Origin: Roseitalea sp. MMSF_3546
GTDB taxonomy: Bacteria > Pseudomonadota > Alphaproteobacteria > Rhizobiales > Rhizobiaceae
DNA length: 64,000 bases
NCBI RefSeq assembly: GCF_030732865.1
Contig: NZ_JASHKB010000021.1
Location: 1 to 64,000, forward strand
Direction: 5' to 3'
The notes beneath the pieces are model-generated. The model did not search any database. It saw only the letters and a list, made by a program, of their open reading frames with translations, and was not told where the DNA came from. Made by a program: the position numbers and the translations under genes. Below, one piece after another: positions 17,238 through 24,835 of the stretch (position 1 is its first letter; the number at the start of each line of letters is the position of its first letter).

Positions 17238-18329
17238 TCAGGCCACGAGCGCGCGGCTCTTGCCGGCATCGCTCAGCCAGCGCTCGAGATTGGCGCGCAC
17301 GAAGGCGTCGTCGTTCATTTCCGGATATTGCCGATAGACGCGGTCGATCTGCTCGGCCTGTCCGTGGCTCATCACTTCGCCCGGATCAAGGCACCAGGTA
17401 CCCTCGACCAGGCCCTGCCGGCGCAGCACTTCGAGGCAGCCGGGAATGCAGCCCCGAAGGTCGTTGAGCGCGTCGTAGATCGCCAGGTTGCAATCGGTGA
17501 CGATGGAATCGAGCGCCAGCAGATCCTCGGGCATGGCCGCGCCGTCGGGCACGGCGTGGATGCGGTCGAGCAGGGCGACGGCCGGCTTCACCCATACGCT
17601 CCAATGGCCGAGCAGCCCGCCGCGGATGCGCGCGCGGACCTGCGAACGCCCGTCGGCGCTGCGCACGACGAAGGGCTGAAGGAGATCGAGCACGATGTGG
17701 TCGTCATTGCCGGTATAGAGCGTGACGCGGTCGCCGGCGCCCGCATCGTGCACGGCGCGCACGATCTCCAGCGTGCGGTAGCGGTCGAACGGCGCCATCT
17801 TGATGGCAAGGACGTTTTCGATCCGCGCAAAGCGCCGCCAGAAGTCATAGGACAGATGAAACCCGCCCACCTGCGGCAGCAGCGCAAAGCCGATCACCGG
17901 CATCTGGGCGGCAATGGTCCGGCAATGCTCGAGCACCTCCTCCTCGGAGGCGCCCTTGAGCTTGGCGAGGTTCACCAGCACCGCATGATAGCCGAGCGCG
18001 CGCGCAATGCGCGTTTCCGACAGGGCCTGTTCGGTGCGGCCGGTGACGCCGGCCACCAGCGCGCGCGGGCCGTCCGCCCAGTCGCGCACCGTATCGGCGG
18101 CAAGCGCGAGCACGGGCTCGTACAGGCCGACCTCGCGGATGGCGAACTGCGTTGTATGCACGCCCACGGCGACGCCGCCGGCGCCGGCATCCATGAAATA
18201 GCGCGTCAGGGCGCGCTGGCGCTGCCGGTCCAGCGTGCGCTTCGCATCGAGCGCCAGCGGATGGGCCGGCAGCACGGTTCCCTTGCGAAGAAGGGCAAGG
18301 GCCTGGTCCGGTATGTCGTCGATCATCAT
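17238..18329 (-). CDS. Atypical DapA-family lyase/aldolase
   Basis: A protein of about 363 residues from the dihydrodipicolinate synthase/N-acetylneuraminate lyase superfamily. The Schiff-base Lys is retained ('VLAIKMAPFDRYRT'). The usual 'GTTGE' pyruvate-binding loop is 'VHTTQF' and the Tyr motif 'YNxP' is replaced by 'ALLPQVGG'. It therefore probably does not use pyruvate like DapA and could be a dehydratase, retro-aldolase or decarboxylase on another substrate. Two ATG codons overlap the stop of the CoA-transferase; the first (18329) is used. It is embedded in the unknown catabolic operon. Confidence 0.78.
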   Translation of the reverse strand: MMIDDIPDQALALLRKGTVLPAHPLALDAKRTLDRQRQRALTRYFMDAGAGGVAVGVHTTQFAIREVGLYEPVLALAADTVRDWADGPRALVAGVTGRTEQALSETRIARALGYHAVLVNLAKLKGASEEEVLEHCRTIAAQMPVIGFALLPQVGGFHLSYDFWRRFARIENVLAIKMAPFDRYRTLEIVRAVHDAGAGDRVTLYTGNDDHIVLDLLQPFVVRSADGRSQVRARIRGGLLGHWSVWVKPAVALLDRIHAVPDGAAMPEDLLALDSIVTDCNLAIYDALNDLRGCIPGCLEVLRRQGLVEGTWCLDPGEVMSHGQAEQIDRVYRQYPEMNDDAFVRANLERWLSDAGKSRALVA

Positions 18330-19927
18330 TGGCTGACCCGCCTTGGCTGTTCGTTGTCGCCGGTTCGCAAGTGCCGCGCGGCCATTTCGGGCAGCGGATC
18401 GGCGATGCGCACGGGCGGAAAATCCATCTGGTCGAGCACCTGCGTGCGCAGATCGATGCCCGGCGCGATCTCGACCAGTTCGAGGCCGTCCGCGGCGACG
18501 TTGAAGACGGCCCGTTCGGTAACGATCAAGGCCTGCTGGCCGCGCTCGCGCACCCCGTCGGCGGCCCTGTAGGTGATCGAGGCGGCCTTGCGCACGAATT
18601 TTCGCACCTTGCCCTCCTGCGCGATGACGAGCCGGCCGCCGATGACCTGTGCCTTCAGCCCGCCGGTGGTGAAAGTGCCGGCGAAGATCAGCCGCCGGGC
18701 GTTCTGGGCGATGTCGATGAAGCCGCCGGCGCCGGGATTGGCCTTGCCGAACCTGGAGACATTGACGATGCCGGCTTCGTCGAACTCGGCAAAGGACAGC
18801 GCGGTGAACGGGCACAGCCCGCCATCGATCGCGTCGAACTGGGTGACCCCGTCCATGATGGCATCGGGATTGATGTTGGCCGAGAACTGCCAGCCGGGCA
18901 TGACGATGCCGCCATAGGCGCCGTGCTCGGTGGTGCCCGGATAGTCGGCGAGACGGCCGTCGTCGAACAGGCCCGTCTCGGCCATGACCAGCGGCACGTC
19001 GGTGGCCGCGCCAAAGCCGAAGATCGACAGTTCGCCCGGCCGCACCTCGGCGGCGATTCGGTTGGCGATGATGCGGTCGGCGGACATCGGCGGGGCGGAA
19101 AGCGCCGAGAGCGGCAGGCGCCGGCCGGAAAAATAGGCCGGCTCGTAGGGCACGCCCGTCGTCATCATCTGCTCGGGCTCGACCACGACCTGGTCGACAT
19201 AGACGCCCGGCAGCCTGACCTCGTTGGCAGTGCGCGTTTCGGCGTCGACCACGCGGCGCACCTGCGCGATCACGCGGCCGCCGCTCGCCTTGGCGGCAAG
19301 GGCGAGCGCGATGTTGGCGGTGGTCAGCGGCTCGTCCTCCCAGCTCAGATTGCCGCGCGCATCGGCCGAGGCGGCGCGGAGGATCGCGACATCGATCGGC
19401 CAGGTCGGATAGTAGAGCAGTTCCTCGCCGTCGATCTCGATGACGCGGACGAGGTCGTCGCGGGCGCGTTCGGTGAACCTGCCGCCGCCATGGCGCGGGT
19501 CGACATAGGTGCCAAGGCCGACGCGGGTGATGTAGCCGGGGCTGTTGCGGGCGACCTCGCGCAGCCAGTGCATGGAGGCGCCGATCGGCCAGGAATAGGC
19601 CTCCACGCGGTTCTCGCCGATCAGCCGCATCAGCTCCGGGCGCCGGCCGGTCGCCGGGTCGACCGGGTTGATATAGGAGCCCGAAACGATGCGCTTCATC
19701 AATCCGGGCCGGGCGACGTGGTCCATGCCCTTGATGTCCATGGCATCGCCGGTCCCGCAGGGGAAATAAAAGGTCAGCTCGCGCGGCGCGCCGGTCTGCG
19801 CGAAGCGCTCGCCCAGCGCCTTGAGCACCGCATCGGGCGTCACCCAGCCGATCACGCCGGCCGAGGCGACGCTCTGCCCGCTTTCGATCGCCGCAACGGC
19901 GTCGCTGGCGCTGACGATCTTGCTCAT
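18326..19927 (-). CDS. Fused acyl-CoA:carboxylate CoA-transferase (Pct/YdiF-like)
   Basis: This 533-residue protein carries both CoA-transferase halves in one chain, as propionate CoA-transferase and YdiF do. The N-terminal half starts 'MSKIVSASDAVAAIESGQ' and the C-terminal half has 'NPGAGGFIDIAQNARRLIFA' and 'GTFTTGGLKAQV'. The likely catalytic Glu lies in 'TEHGAYGGIVMPG' (covalent glutamyl-CoA intermediate). It activates a carboxylate by moving CoA from another acyl-CoA, which would feed the hydratase encoded just upstream. Start and stop overlap both neighbouring genes by 4 bases. Confidence 0.87.
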   Translation of the reverse strand: MSKIVSASDAVAAIESGQSVASAGVIGWVTPDAVLKALGERFAQTGAPRELTFYFPCGTGDAMDIKGMDHVARPGLMKRIVSGSYINPVDPATGRRPELMRLIGENRVEAYSWPIGASMHWLREVARNSPGYITRVGLGTYVDPRHGGGRFTERARDDLVRVIEIDGEELLYYPTWPIDVAILRAASADARGNLSWEDEPLTTANIALALAAKASGGRVIAQVRRVVDAETRTANEVRLPGVYVDQVVVEPEQMMTTGVPYEPAYFSGRRLPLSALSAPPMSADRIIANRIAAEVRPGELSIFGFGAATDVPLVMAETGLFDDGRLADYPGTTEHGAYGGIVMPGWQFSANINPDAIMDGVTQFDAIDGGLCPFTALSFAEFDEAGIVNVSRFGKANPGAGGFIDIAQNARRLIFAGTFTTGGLKAQVIGGRLVIAQEGKVRKFVRKAASITYRAADGVRERGQQALIVTERAVFNVAADGLELVEIAPGIDLRTQVLDQMDFPPVRIADPLPEMAARHLRTGDNEQPRRVSQ

Positions 19928-20685
19928 GGCCGCCCCGCGAAACGGTCCAGCGTGGCGCGCGCCGCCGCGCCGCTGCAGTTTTCGGCAAACAGCCGGCCCG
20001 CCTCGGCGTCCAGGGTCTCGGCATCGGCGGCGATGGCGGTGGAGAAATAGCGCTTGGTGGCGGCAACGGCCTCGGCGGGCAGGGCGGCGAGCGCGGCCGC
20101 CAGGGAGCAGGCCTGCCCGAGCGCCTCGCCGTCCCCGGCAAGCAGGTCGGCCAGGCCGAGCCGGTGTGCCTCGGCGCCGTCGATCGACGTTGCGCCCCAG
20201 CAGATGGCGCGCGCGCGCACCGGACCGGTCCGCGCGGCGACCGGCTGCAGGCCCCAGGGCGGCAGCCAGCCATTTGCTACCTCGGGCATGGCCCATTTCG
20301 CCGTCCGGGCGGTGACGACGAGGTCGCAGGCCGCCGCCAGCGCCAGCCCGCCGCCGAGCGCATAGCCTTCCACGGCCGCCACGATCGGGAACGGCCGATG
20401 GGCGAAGCGACGCACCACGGCCGCCGTTTCGGCCTCGTGGGCGGCCATGGCCGCCACCGAAAGCCCGCCCAGTTCCTTAAGGTCGCTGCCGGCGCAGAAG
20501 GCCGGCGGTGCGCCGGTCAGCACGAGGGCGCGGCAGGCCTGGTCGGCGGCGCACTCATCGAGCGTGCGGTCCAGGGCGCGCATGGTCTGCCGGTCGAGCG
20601 CATTGCGCCGTTCGGGCCGGTTCAGGGTCAAGACCGCAAAGCCCTCGCGCGGTTCGACGATGATCGGGTTCCGGGTCGCGTCCAT
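19924..20685 (-). CDS. Enoyl-CoA hydratase/isomerase family protein
   Basis: A crotonase-fold protein of about 253 residues. The oxyanion-hole segments 'FCAGSDLKEL' and 'GYALGGGLALAAACDL' are present and one active-site Glu is kept ('WAMPEV'). The second Glu of classical crotonase is not evident, so the reaction could be hydration, isomerisation or C-C cleavage of an acyl-CoA. ATG 20685 directly after the FAD gene stop is preferred; an in-frame ATG at 20703 lies inside that gene. It probably works on the CoA ester made by the CoA-transferase. Confidence 0.85.
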   Translation of the reverse strand: MDATRNPIIVEPREGFAVLTLNRPERRNALDRQTMRALDRTLDECAADQACRALVLTGAPPAFCAGSDLKELGGLSVAAMAAHEAETAAVVRRFAHRPFPIVAAVEGYALGGGLALAAACDLVVTARTAKWAMPEVANGWLPPWGLQPVAARTGPVRARAICWGATSIDGAEAHRLGLADLLAGDGEALGQACSLAAALAALPAEAVAATKRYFSTAIAADAETLDAEAGRLFAENCSGAAARATLDRFAGRP

Positions 20686-20686
20686 G

Positions 20687-22027
20687 TCAGTCGAGCCGTG
20701 CATCTTCGCGGTTGAGGATCAGGCGCAGGTCGCGGCCGGCGATCTGCCGTGGTGCAACCTTGTCGCGCACGGCGATCGTCGCCGCATGGCCGATGGCATG
20801 GCCGTAGCTGAAGCATTGCGCGGTCACGCGCGCCGAGGCGACCGCCTCGTGTTCGGCCGAAAGGCAGCGGCCGGCGGCAAGGATCTGCTCGCCGCGTGCC
20901 GGAACGAAGCAGCCATAGGGCACTTCATAGACATCGTTGAGCAGCCATTCGACCTTCGGCTTCTCGCCGGCATGCAGCTCGATCGGCCAGGGCGAGCGGG
21001 CGATGCCGTCGGCGGACTTGGTGCCGGCGACGACATCGGCATTGGCCAGCCGGCTGACGCCCGCGATCTGCCGTGTCTGGCGCACGCCGACCTGCACCGC
21101 CATGTCGTTGACGAAGGCGTTGGCGCATCCGGCAAGCCGGTCGCGGAAGAAGCGGGCATATTCGCGCGCCTGGCGGCGGCCCTCGATCTCGGCCTCGGCG
21201 AAGTCGCGCCAGGCGAGCGGGTTGAGTTCGCGCCCGTCGGCGCCGATGACGCGGGTGCAATTGCACAAGAGTTCGCCGGGCCGGGTTGTCGGAAACAGCC
21301 AGATCTTGGCGCGCGGCAGCGTGTAGGCGCCCGAGGCGTTGGCTTCGGCGATCTCATGGGAGACCGCCGGGGGCATGATCGTGTCGGCGCCGTAGGCGGC
21401 GAGGAAGGCCGGCACGTCGACCCCCATCAGGCGGAAGATCATGGTCGGGTTCTGCACCCGCCCATTGTCGCCGATGAAGCTGGGAAGCCCGGCCATGGCG
21501 ACCATGTCGGCATCGCCCGATGCATCGACGGTGACCTGCGCACGCACTTCGAGCGGGCCTTGCTTGGTCCAGATCTCGGCGCCCTCGATACGCTCGCCGC
21601 CATCGGTGAGCGCGCGCGTCGCCACGGCGTGATAGATCACCCTCGCGCCGGTCTCGGCGAGCAGCGCATCGGCCGTCTCGCGCCAGACGATCGGATCGTG
21701 CACGCGGGTGAAGGTCTTGCCGTAGCGCACCGGCTCGGCCAGGCCGCCGCGCGCTTGAATCGCCTCGACGAATTGCTGGGCGAAGCCGAAAACCGCCTGC
21801 ACCGGGCCGTTGCCGGGATGATCGGAGGCCTCATAAAGGCCGCAGACCGTGCCCGAATGGCCCGCCACGGCGCCGCCGCCGCAAAAGCCATGGCGCTCGA
21901 CAAGGACCACCTGCAGCCCGTTGCGCGCGGCCACGGTGGCGGTGGCGACGCCGGCCGCCCCGCCGCCGATGACAAGCACGTCGGTTTCGATCCGCTCGGT
22001 GGCCCGCACATCGACTGGCTGCGCCAC
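20687..22027 (-). CDS. FAD-dependent oxidoreductase (FAD_oxidored family)
   Basis: The protein of about 446 residues opens with the dinucleotide-binding 'TDVLVIGGGAAGVATATVAA' and continues with 'LVERHGFCGGGAVAG', 'VDASGDADMVAMAG' and a C-terminal 'ILAAGRCLSAEHEAVASARV' FAD-binding segment, typical of PF12831. It presumably oxidises or dehydrogenates the imported substrate. The GTG at 22027 is chosen because GGGAGG sits five bases upstream; an ATG at 22072 lies inside the palindromic operator region. It is the first gene of the operon and is divergent from the GntR regulator. Confidence 0.85.
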   Translation of the reverse strand: MAQPVDVRATERIETDVLVIGGGAAGVATATVAARNGLQVVLVERHGFCGGGAVAGHSGTVCGLYEASDHPGNGPVQAVFGFAQQFVEAIQARGGLAEPVRYGKTFTRVHDPIVWRETADALLAETGARVIYHAVATRALTDGGERIEGAEIWTKQGPLEVRAQVTVDASGDADMVAMAGLPSFIGDNGRVQNPTMIFRLMGVDVPAFLAAYGADTIMPPAVSHEIAEANASGAYTLPRAKIWLFPTTRPGELLCNCTRVIGADGRELNPLAWRDFAEAEIEGRRQAREYARFFRDRLAGCANAFVNDMAVQVGVRQTRQIAGVSRLANADVVAGTKSADGIARSPWPIELHAGEKPKVEWLLNDVYEVPYGCFVPARGEQILAAGRCLSAEHEAVASARVTAQCFSYGHAIGHAATIAVRDKVAPRQIAGRDLRLILNREDARLD

Positions 22028-22050
22028 GCACTCCTCCCTGATCGTCTTCT

Positions 22051-22080
22051 GATATGTCAGTTGTCGCGACATTGCATATC
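22051..22080. promoter_or_regulatory. Nested palindrome, probable GntR/FCD operator
   Basis: TGTCGCGACA (22062-22071) is a perfect 10-bp palindrome flanked by GATATG (22051-22056) and its inverse CATATC (22075-22080). It lies in the short divergent gap between the FAD oxidoreductase and the GntR regulator, where it could control both directions. Confidence 0.6.
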
Positions 22081-22107
22081 TGTTGCCTTGGAGCCTGTCA
22101 ATCGCTA

Positions 22108-22830
22108 ATGCTGGTCGCGATGGACGAGGAACTGACGGATCGCATGGACGCGCATGCAAGGGAAGAAAAGCCGCCGGTTTCGGTTGCCGAACAGGCCTAT
22201 GCCGAAATCCAGCGGATGATCGTCACCGGCGAATTGTCGGCCTATGAGCTCATTTCCGAGAACGATCTCGCCCGCCGCACCGGTTGCGGGCGCACCCCGG
22301 TGCGCGAGGCGCTGCAGCGGCTGCGCTTCGAGGGTTTCGTGGACATCCTGCCGCGGCGCGGCATCATGGTCACGCCGGTTGACATCACGCGCCAGCTCGA
22401 CCTTCTGGAGACACGCCGGCCGCTCGAGGAGCTCATGGTCACGCTGGCCGCGTCACGGGCGTCCGAGAGCCAGCGCGGCCAGATGCGCGAGCTGGCCGAC
22501 GAGCTGGAAGCGGCCATCGCCAATCGCGACCGCGACCGCTATCTCGCCATCAATCAGGCGATCCATGTCATCGAGGCCGAGGCGGCCCAGAACCGCTATC
22601 TGAAGAGCCAGATCGGCGTGCTGCACGCCTTGTCGCGGCGGTTCTGGTATTCGTCGATCGCCGACACGGACAGTTTCTCGCGCGCCGCCGTCCATCATGC
22701 GGCAACCTTGCGGGCCATCGCCGACGGCGACGAGGATCGCGCGCGCATGGCGTGCAGCCGGCTTCTGGAGTTGTTGCAGAACGTATCGCGCAAGGCGATC
22801 GAGGACCGGGTGCGCGGCGATGGCCGCTAG
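22108..22830 (+). CDS. GntR-family regulator with FCD domain
   Basis: The product of about 240 residues has an N-terminal winged helix-turn-helix ('AEQAYAEIQRMIVTGEL', 'SENDLARRTGCGRTPVREAL') and an all-helical FCD ligand domain ('LLETRRPLEELMVTLAA', 'FSRAAVHHAATLRAIADGD') whose His and Asp residues normally bind metal and an organic acid. The start is uncertain: ATG 22108 and 22120 both lack a strong ribosome site, and the upstream ATG at 22054 falls inside the operator palindrome. It is likely a repressor of the divergent catabolic operon, released by a carboxylate. Confidence 0.87.
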   Translation: MLVAMDEELTDRMDAHAREEKPPVSVAEQAYAEIQRMIVTGELSAYELISENDLARRTGCGRTPVREALQRLRFEGFVDILPRRGIMVTPVDITRQLDLLETRRPLEELMVTLAASRASESQRGQMRELADELEAAIANRDRDRYLAINQAIHVIEAEAAQNRYLKSQIGVLHALSRRFWYSSIADTDSFSRAAVHHAATLRAIADGDEDRARMACSRLLELLQNVSRKAIEDRVRGDGR

Positions 22831-22864
22831 AGCCTGCTGACGCTCCGGCCGTGGCGCCAGGGGC

Positions 22865-23776
22865 TCAGCGCGCCTGCCTGGTCCGCGCGAAGGTGTCCTC
22901 GTCCCGCGCCTGGCTCCGGTGAAATCCGCCGCGCCCGGCAATCGCTCTGGCGCCCAGGGCATTGCCGGCGCGCAGGCATGCCTGCAGCGGTTCGCCGCCA
23001 AGCCAGGCGCTCAGGAAGCCGGCATTGAAGGCATCGCCCGCGCCGGTCGTGTCGACGGCATGGACCGGCTGGGCGGGCTCGGTCAGTTCCGTGCCGGCGG
23101 CGAGGACGGCGGCGCCATCGGCGCCCTTCTTGATCGCCGTCAGCGGCGCGCAACGGGCCGGAACGCCAAGATCGGCGAGCCGGCGCGCTTCGGCCTCGTT
23201 GGGCAGGAAGACGTCGACCCTTTCGATCAGCGCGGCGATGACCCGTGGCGGGGCGATGTCGTCGTCCCAGCTGCAATCGAGGGAGATCGTCGCGCCGGCC
23301 TGCCGCGCCATGGCGATGAGGTCGGGGCGCTCGACGAGCGTGGCCAGTTCGCCGACATGCAGATGGGCAACGCCGAGCCGCCCGAGATCGCCCGCGTCGA
23401 TATCGGGCAGCGCCGGGCCGGAGCGCCGCGTCAGGAATGCCCGATCGCCATTGACCGCGATCGCCACGGTGAGCTGCGGGTCCATCTGGGCGCCCAGGGG
23501 GCGGCACAGCCCGATATCGAGTTCTGCATCACGCAGCTCTTCGGTGACGACATCGTGGAACGGCGCGCCGGGAATGTAGCTTGCCAGCGCCGTGCGGTGG
23601 CCGAGCGAGGCCAGGTGCGCCGCGGTGATGAAGGCGCCACCGCCGGCATGGATGCCGAAATCGCCGGCATAGACCTCCGTGCCGGTCGAAGGCAGGCGCG
23701 GCACGTCGGTGAAGATCAGGTCGCAATAGAGCCGGCCGACGCTGAGCACGGCCGGTTTCGGCGTCTTGGCGCTCAT
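22865..23776 (-). CDS. PfkB-family carbohydrate kinase
   Basis: A 303-residue ribokinase-like kinase. It has 'AGDFGIHAGGGAFITAAHLA' for substrate binding, 'LPNEAEARRLADL' in the middle and the catalytic 'DTTGAGDAFNAGFLSAWLGG'. It phosphorylates a sugar with ATP in the cytoplasm. It is the last gene of an operon with a sugar ABC importer and an ArgH-like lyase, and its ATG overlaps the ATPase stop by 4 bases, so its substrate is the imported sugar or what is left after the lyase step. Confidence 0.86.
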   Translation of the reverse strand: MSAKTPKPAVLSVGRLYCDLIFTDVPRLPSTGTEVYAGDFGIHAGGGAFITAAHLASLGHRTALASYIPGAPFHDVVTEELRDAELDIGLCRPLGAQMDPQLTVAIAVNGDRAFLTRRSGPALPDIDAGDLGRLGVAHLHVGELATLVERPDLIAMARQAGATISLDCSWDDDIAPPRVIAALIERVDVFLPNEAEARRLADLGVPARCAPLTAIKKGADGAAVLAAGTELTEPAQPVHAVDTTGAGDAFNAGFLSAWLGGEPLQACLRAGNALGARAIAGRGGFHRSQARDEDTFARTRQAR

Positions 23777-24831
23777 GCCAGCGCCTCTCCGGTCTCGGCG
23801 TCGAAGACATGCATGTTCTCGGTCAGCGCGCCCAGACGCACCGTCTCGCCGACCTCGGGCGGCGTGCGTCCGTCGGCCTTGGCGATGACCTCGCCCGACG
23901 CGGTGCCGACATAGATCAGCGTTTCGTGTCCGAGCGGCTCGCGCACGGTTACCTTGCCCTCGATGACCGGGTTGTCGTGGCCCGGGCCGAGATCCTCGGG
24001 CCGGACGCCGAGCGTGACCTTGCGCCCCTCGGGCAAGGGGCGGTCAAAGGCGAGCGTACCGCCGGTCTCGAGCGCGAGCGTGCCGCCGCCATTGACCGCG
24101 CCGGGGATCATGTTCATGGACGGCGCGCCGATGAACCGGGCGACAAAGGTGTTGGCCGGCTTGTGGTAGACCTCGGCCGGCGTTCCGACCTGCTGGATGT
24201 AGCCGTCCTTCATGATCACGATCCGATCGGCCATGGTCATTGCCTCGACCTGGTCGTGGGTGACGAAGACGATGGTCGAGCCGACCCGCTGGTGCAGCTT
24301 CTTGATCTCCAGACGCATCTGCGTGCGCAGCTGGGCGTCGAGGTTCGACAACGGTTCGTCGAACAGGAACACCGCCGGATCGCGCACCATGGCGCGGCCG
24401 ATGGCGACACGCTGACGCTGGCCGCCGGAAAGCTGGCTGGGCTTGCGCGAGAGCAGATCGGACATGCCCAGAATCGTGGCCACTTCCTCGATGCGCTTTT
24501 CCTTTTCGGCGCGAGGCGCCTTCGAACTGCGCAGGCCGAAGCCGATATTCTTGCGCACCGTCATGTGCGGATAGATGGCGTAGTTCTGGAACACCATCGC
24601 GATGTCGCGGTCCTTGGGCTCGAGATTGTTGACCACGCGCCCGGCGATCTCGATCGTGCCCGAGGTGACCTCCTCGAGCCCGGCGATCAGGCGCAGCGTC
24701 GTCGACTTGCCGCAGCCGGACGGGCCGACAAAGACCACGAACTCGCCGTCGGCGACTTCCAGATCGATGCCATGCAGCACCTCCGTCCTGTCGAAGGTCT
24801 TGACGAGGTCGCGCAGGATCAGGTTGGCCAC
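23773..24831 (-). CDS. Sugar ABC transporter ATPase (UgpC/MalK-type)
   Basis: The 352-residue ATPase has Walker A 'GPSGCGKST', Q-loop 'MVFQNYAIYPHM', signature 'LSGGQRQR', Walker B '[12 protein letters not shown]', H-loop '[14 protein letters not shown]' and a C-terminal TOBE region with 'LGVRPEDLG'. The GTG start at 24831 ('VANLILRDLVKTF') lies 4 bases after the lyase stop; no suitable ATG exists nearby. It energises the importer encoded upstream in the same operon. Confidence 0.9.
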   Translation of the reverse strand: MANLILRDLVKTFDRTEVLHGIDLEVADGEFVVFVGPSGCGKSTTLRLIAGLEEVTSGTIEIAGRVVNNLEPKDRDIAMVFQNYAIYPHMTVRKNIGFGLRSSKAPRAEKEKRIEEVATILGMSDLLSRKPSQLSGGQRQRVAIGRAMVRDPAVFLFDEPLSNLDAQLRTQMRLEIKKLHQRVGSTIVFVTHDQVEAMTMADRIVIMKDGYIQQVGTPAEVYHKPANTFVARFIGAPSMNMIPGAVNGGGTLALETGGTLAFDRPLPEGRKVTLGVRPEDLGPGHDNPVIEGKVTVREPLGHETLIYVGTASGEVIAKADGRTPPEVGETVRLGALTENMHVFDAETGEALA

Positions 24832-24835
24832 GGTG

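Noticed and set aside
17238-20273. A minus-strand open frame of about 1,000 codons spanning the CoA-transferase and DapA-family genes
   Set aside because: Only its last third carries the DapA-family protein. The upstream part is an out-of-frame reading of the CoA-transferase, so the gene is taken from the ATG pair at 18327/18324.
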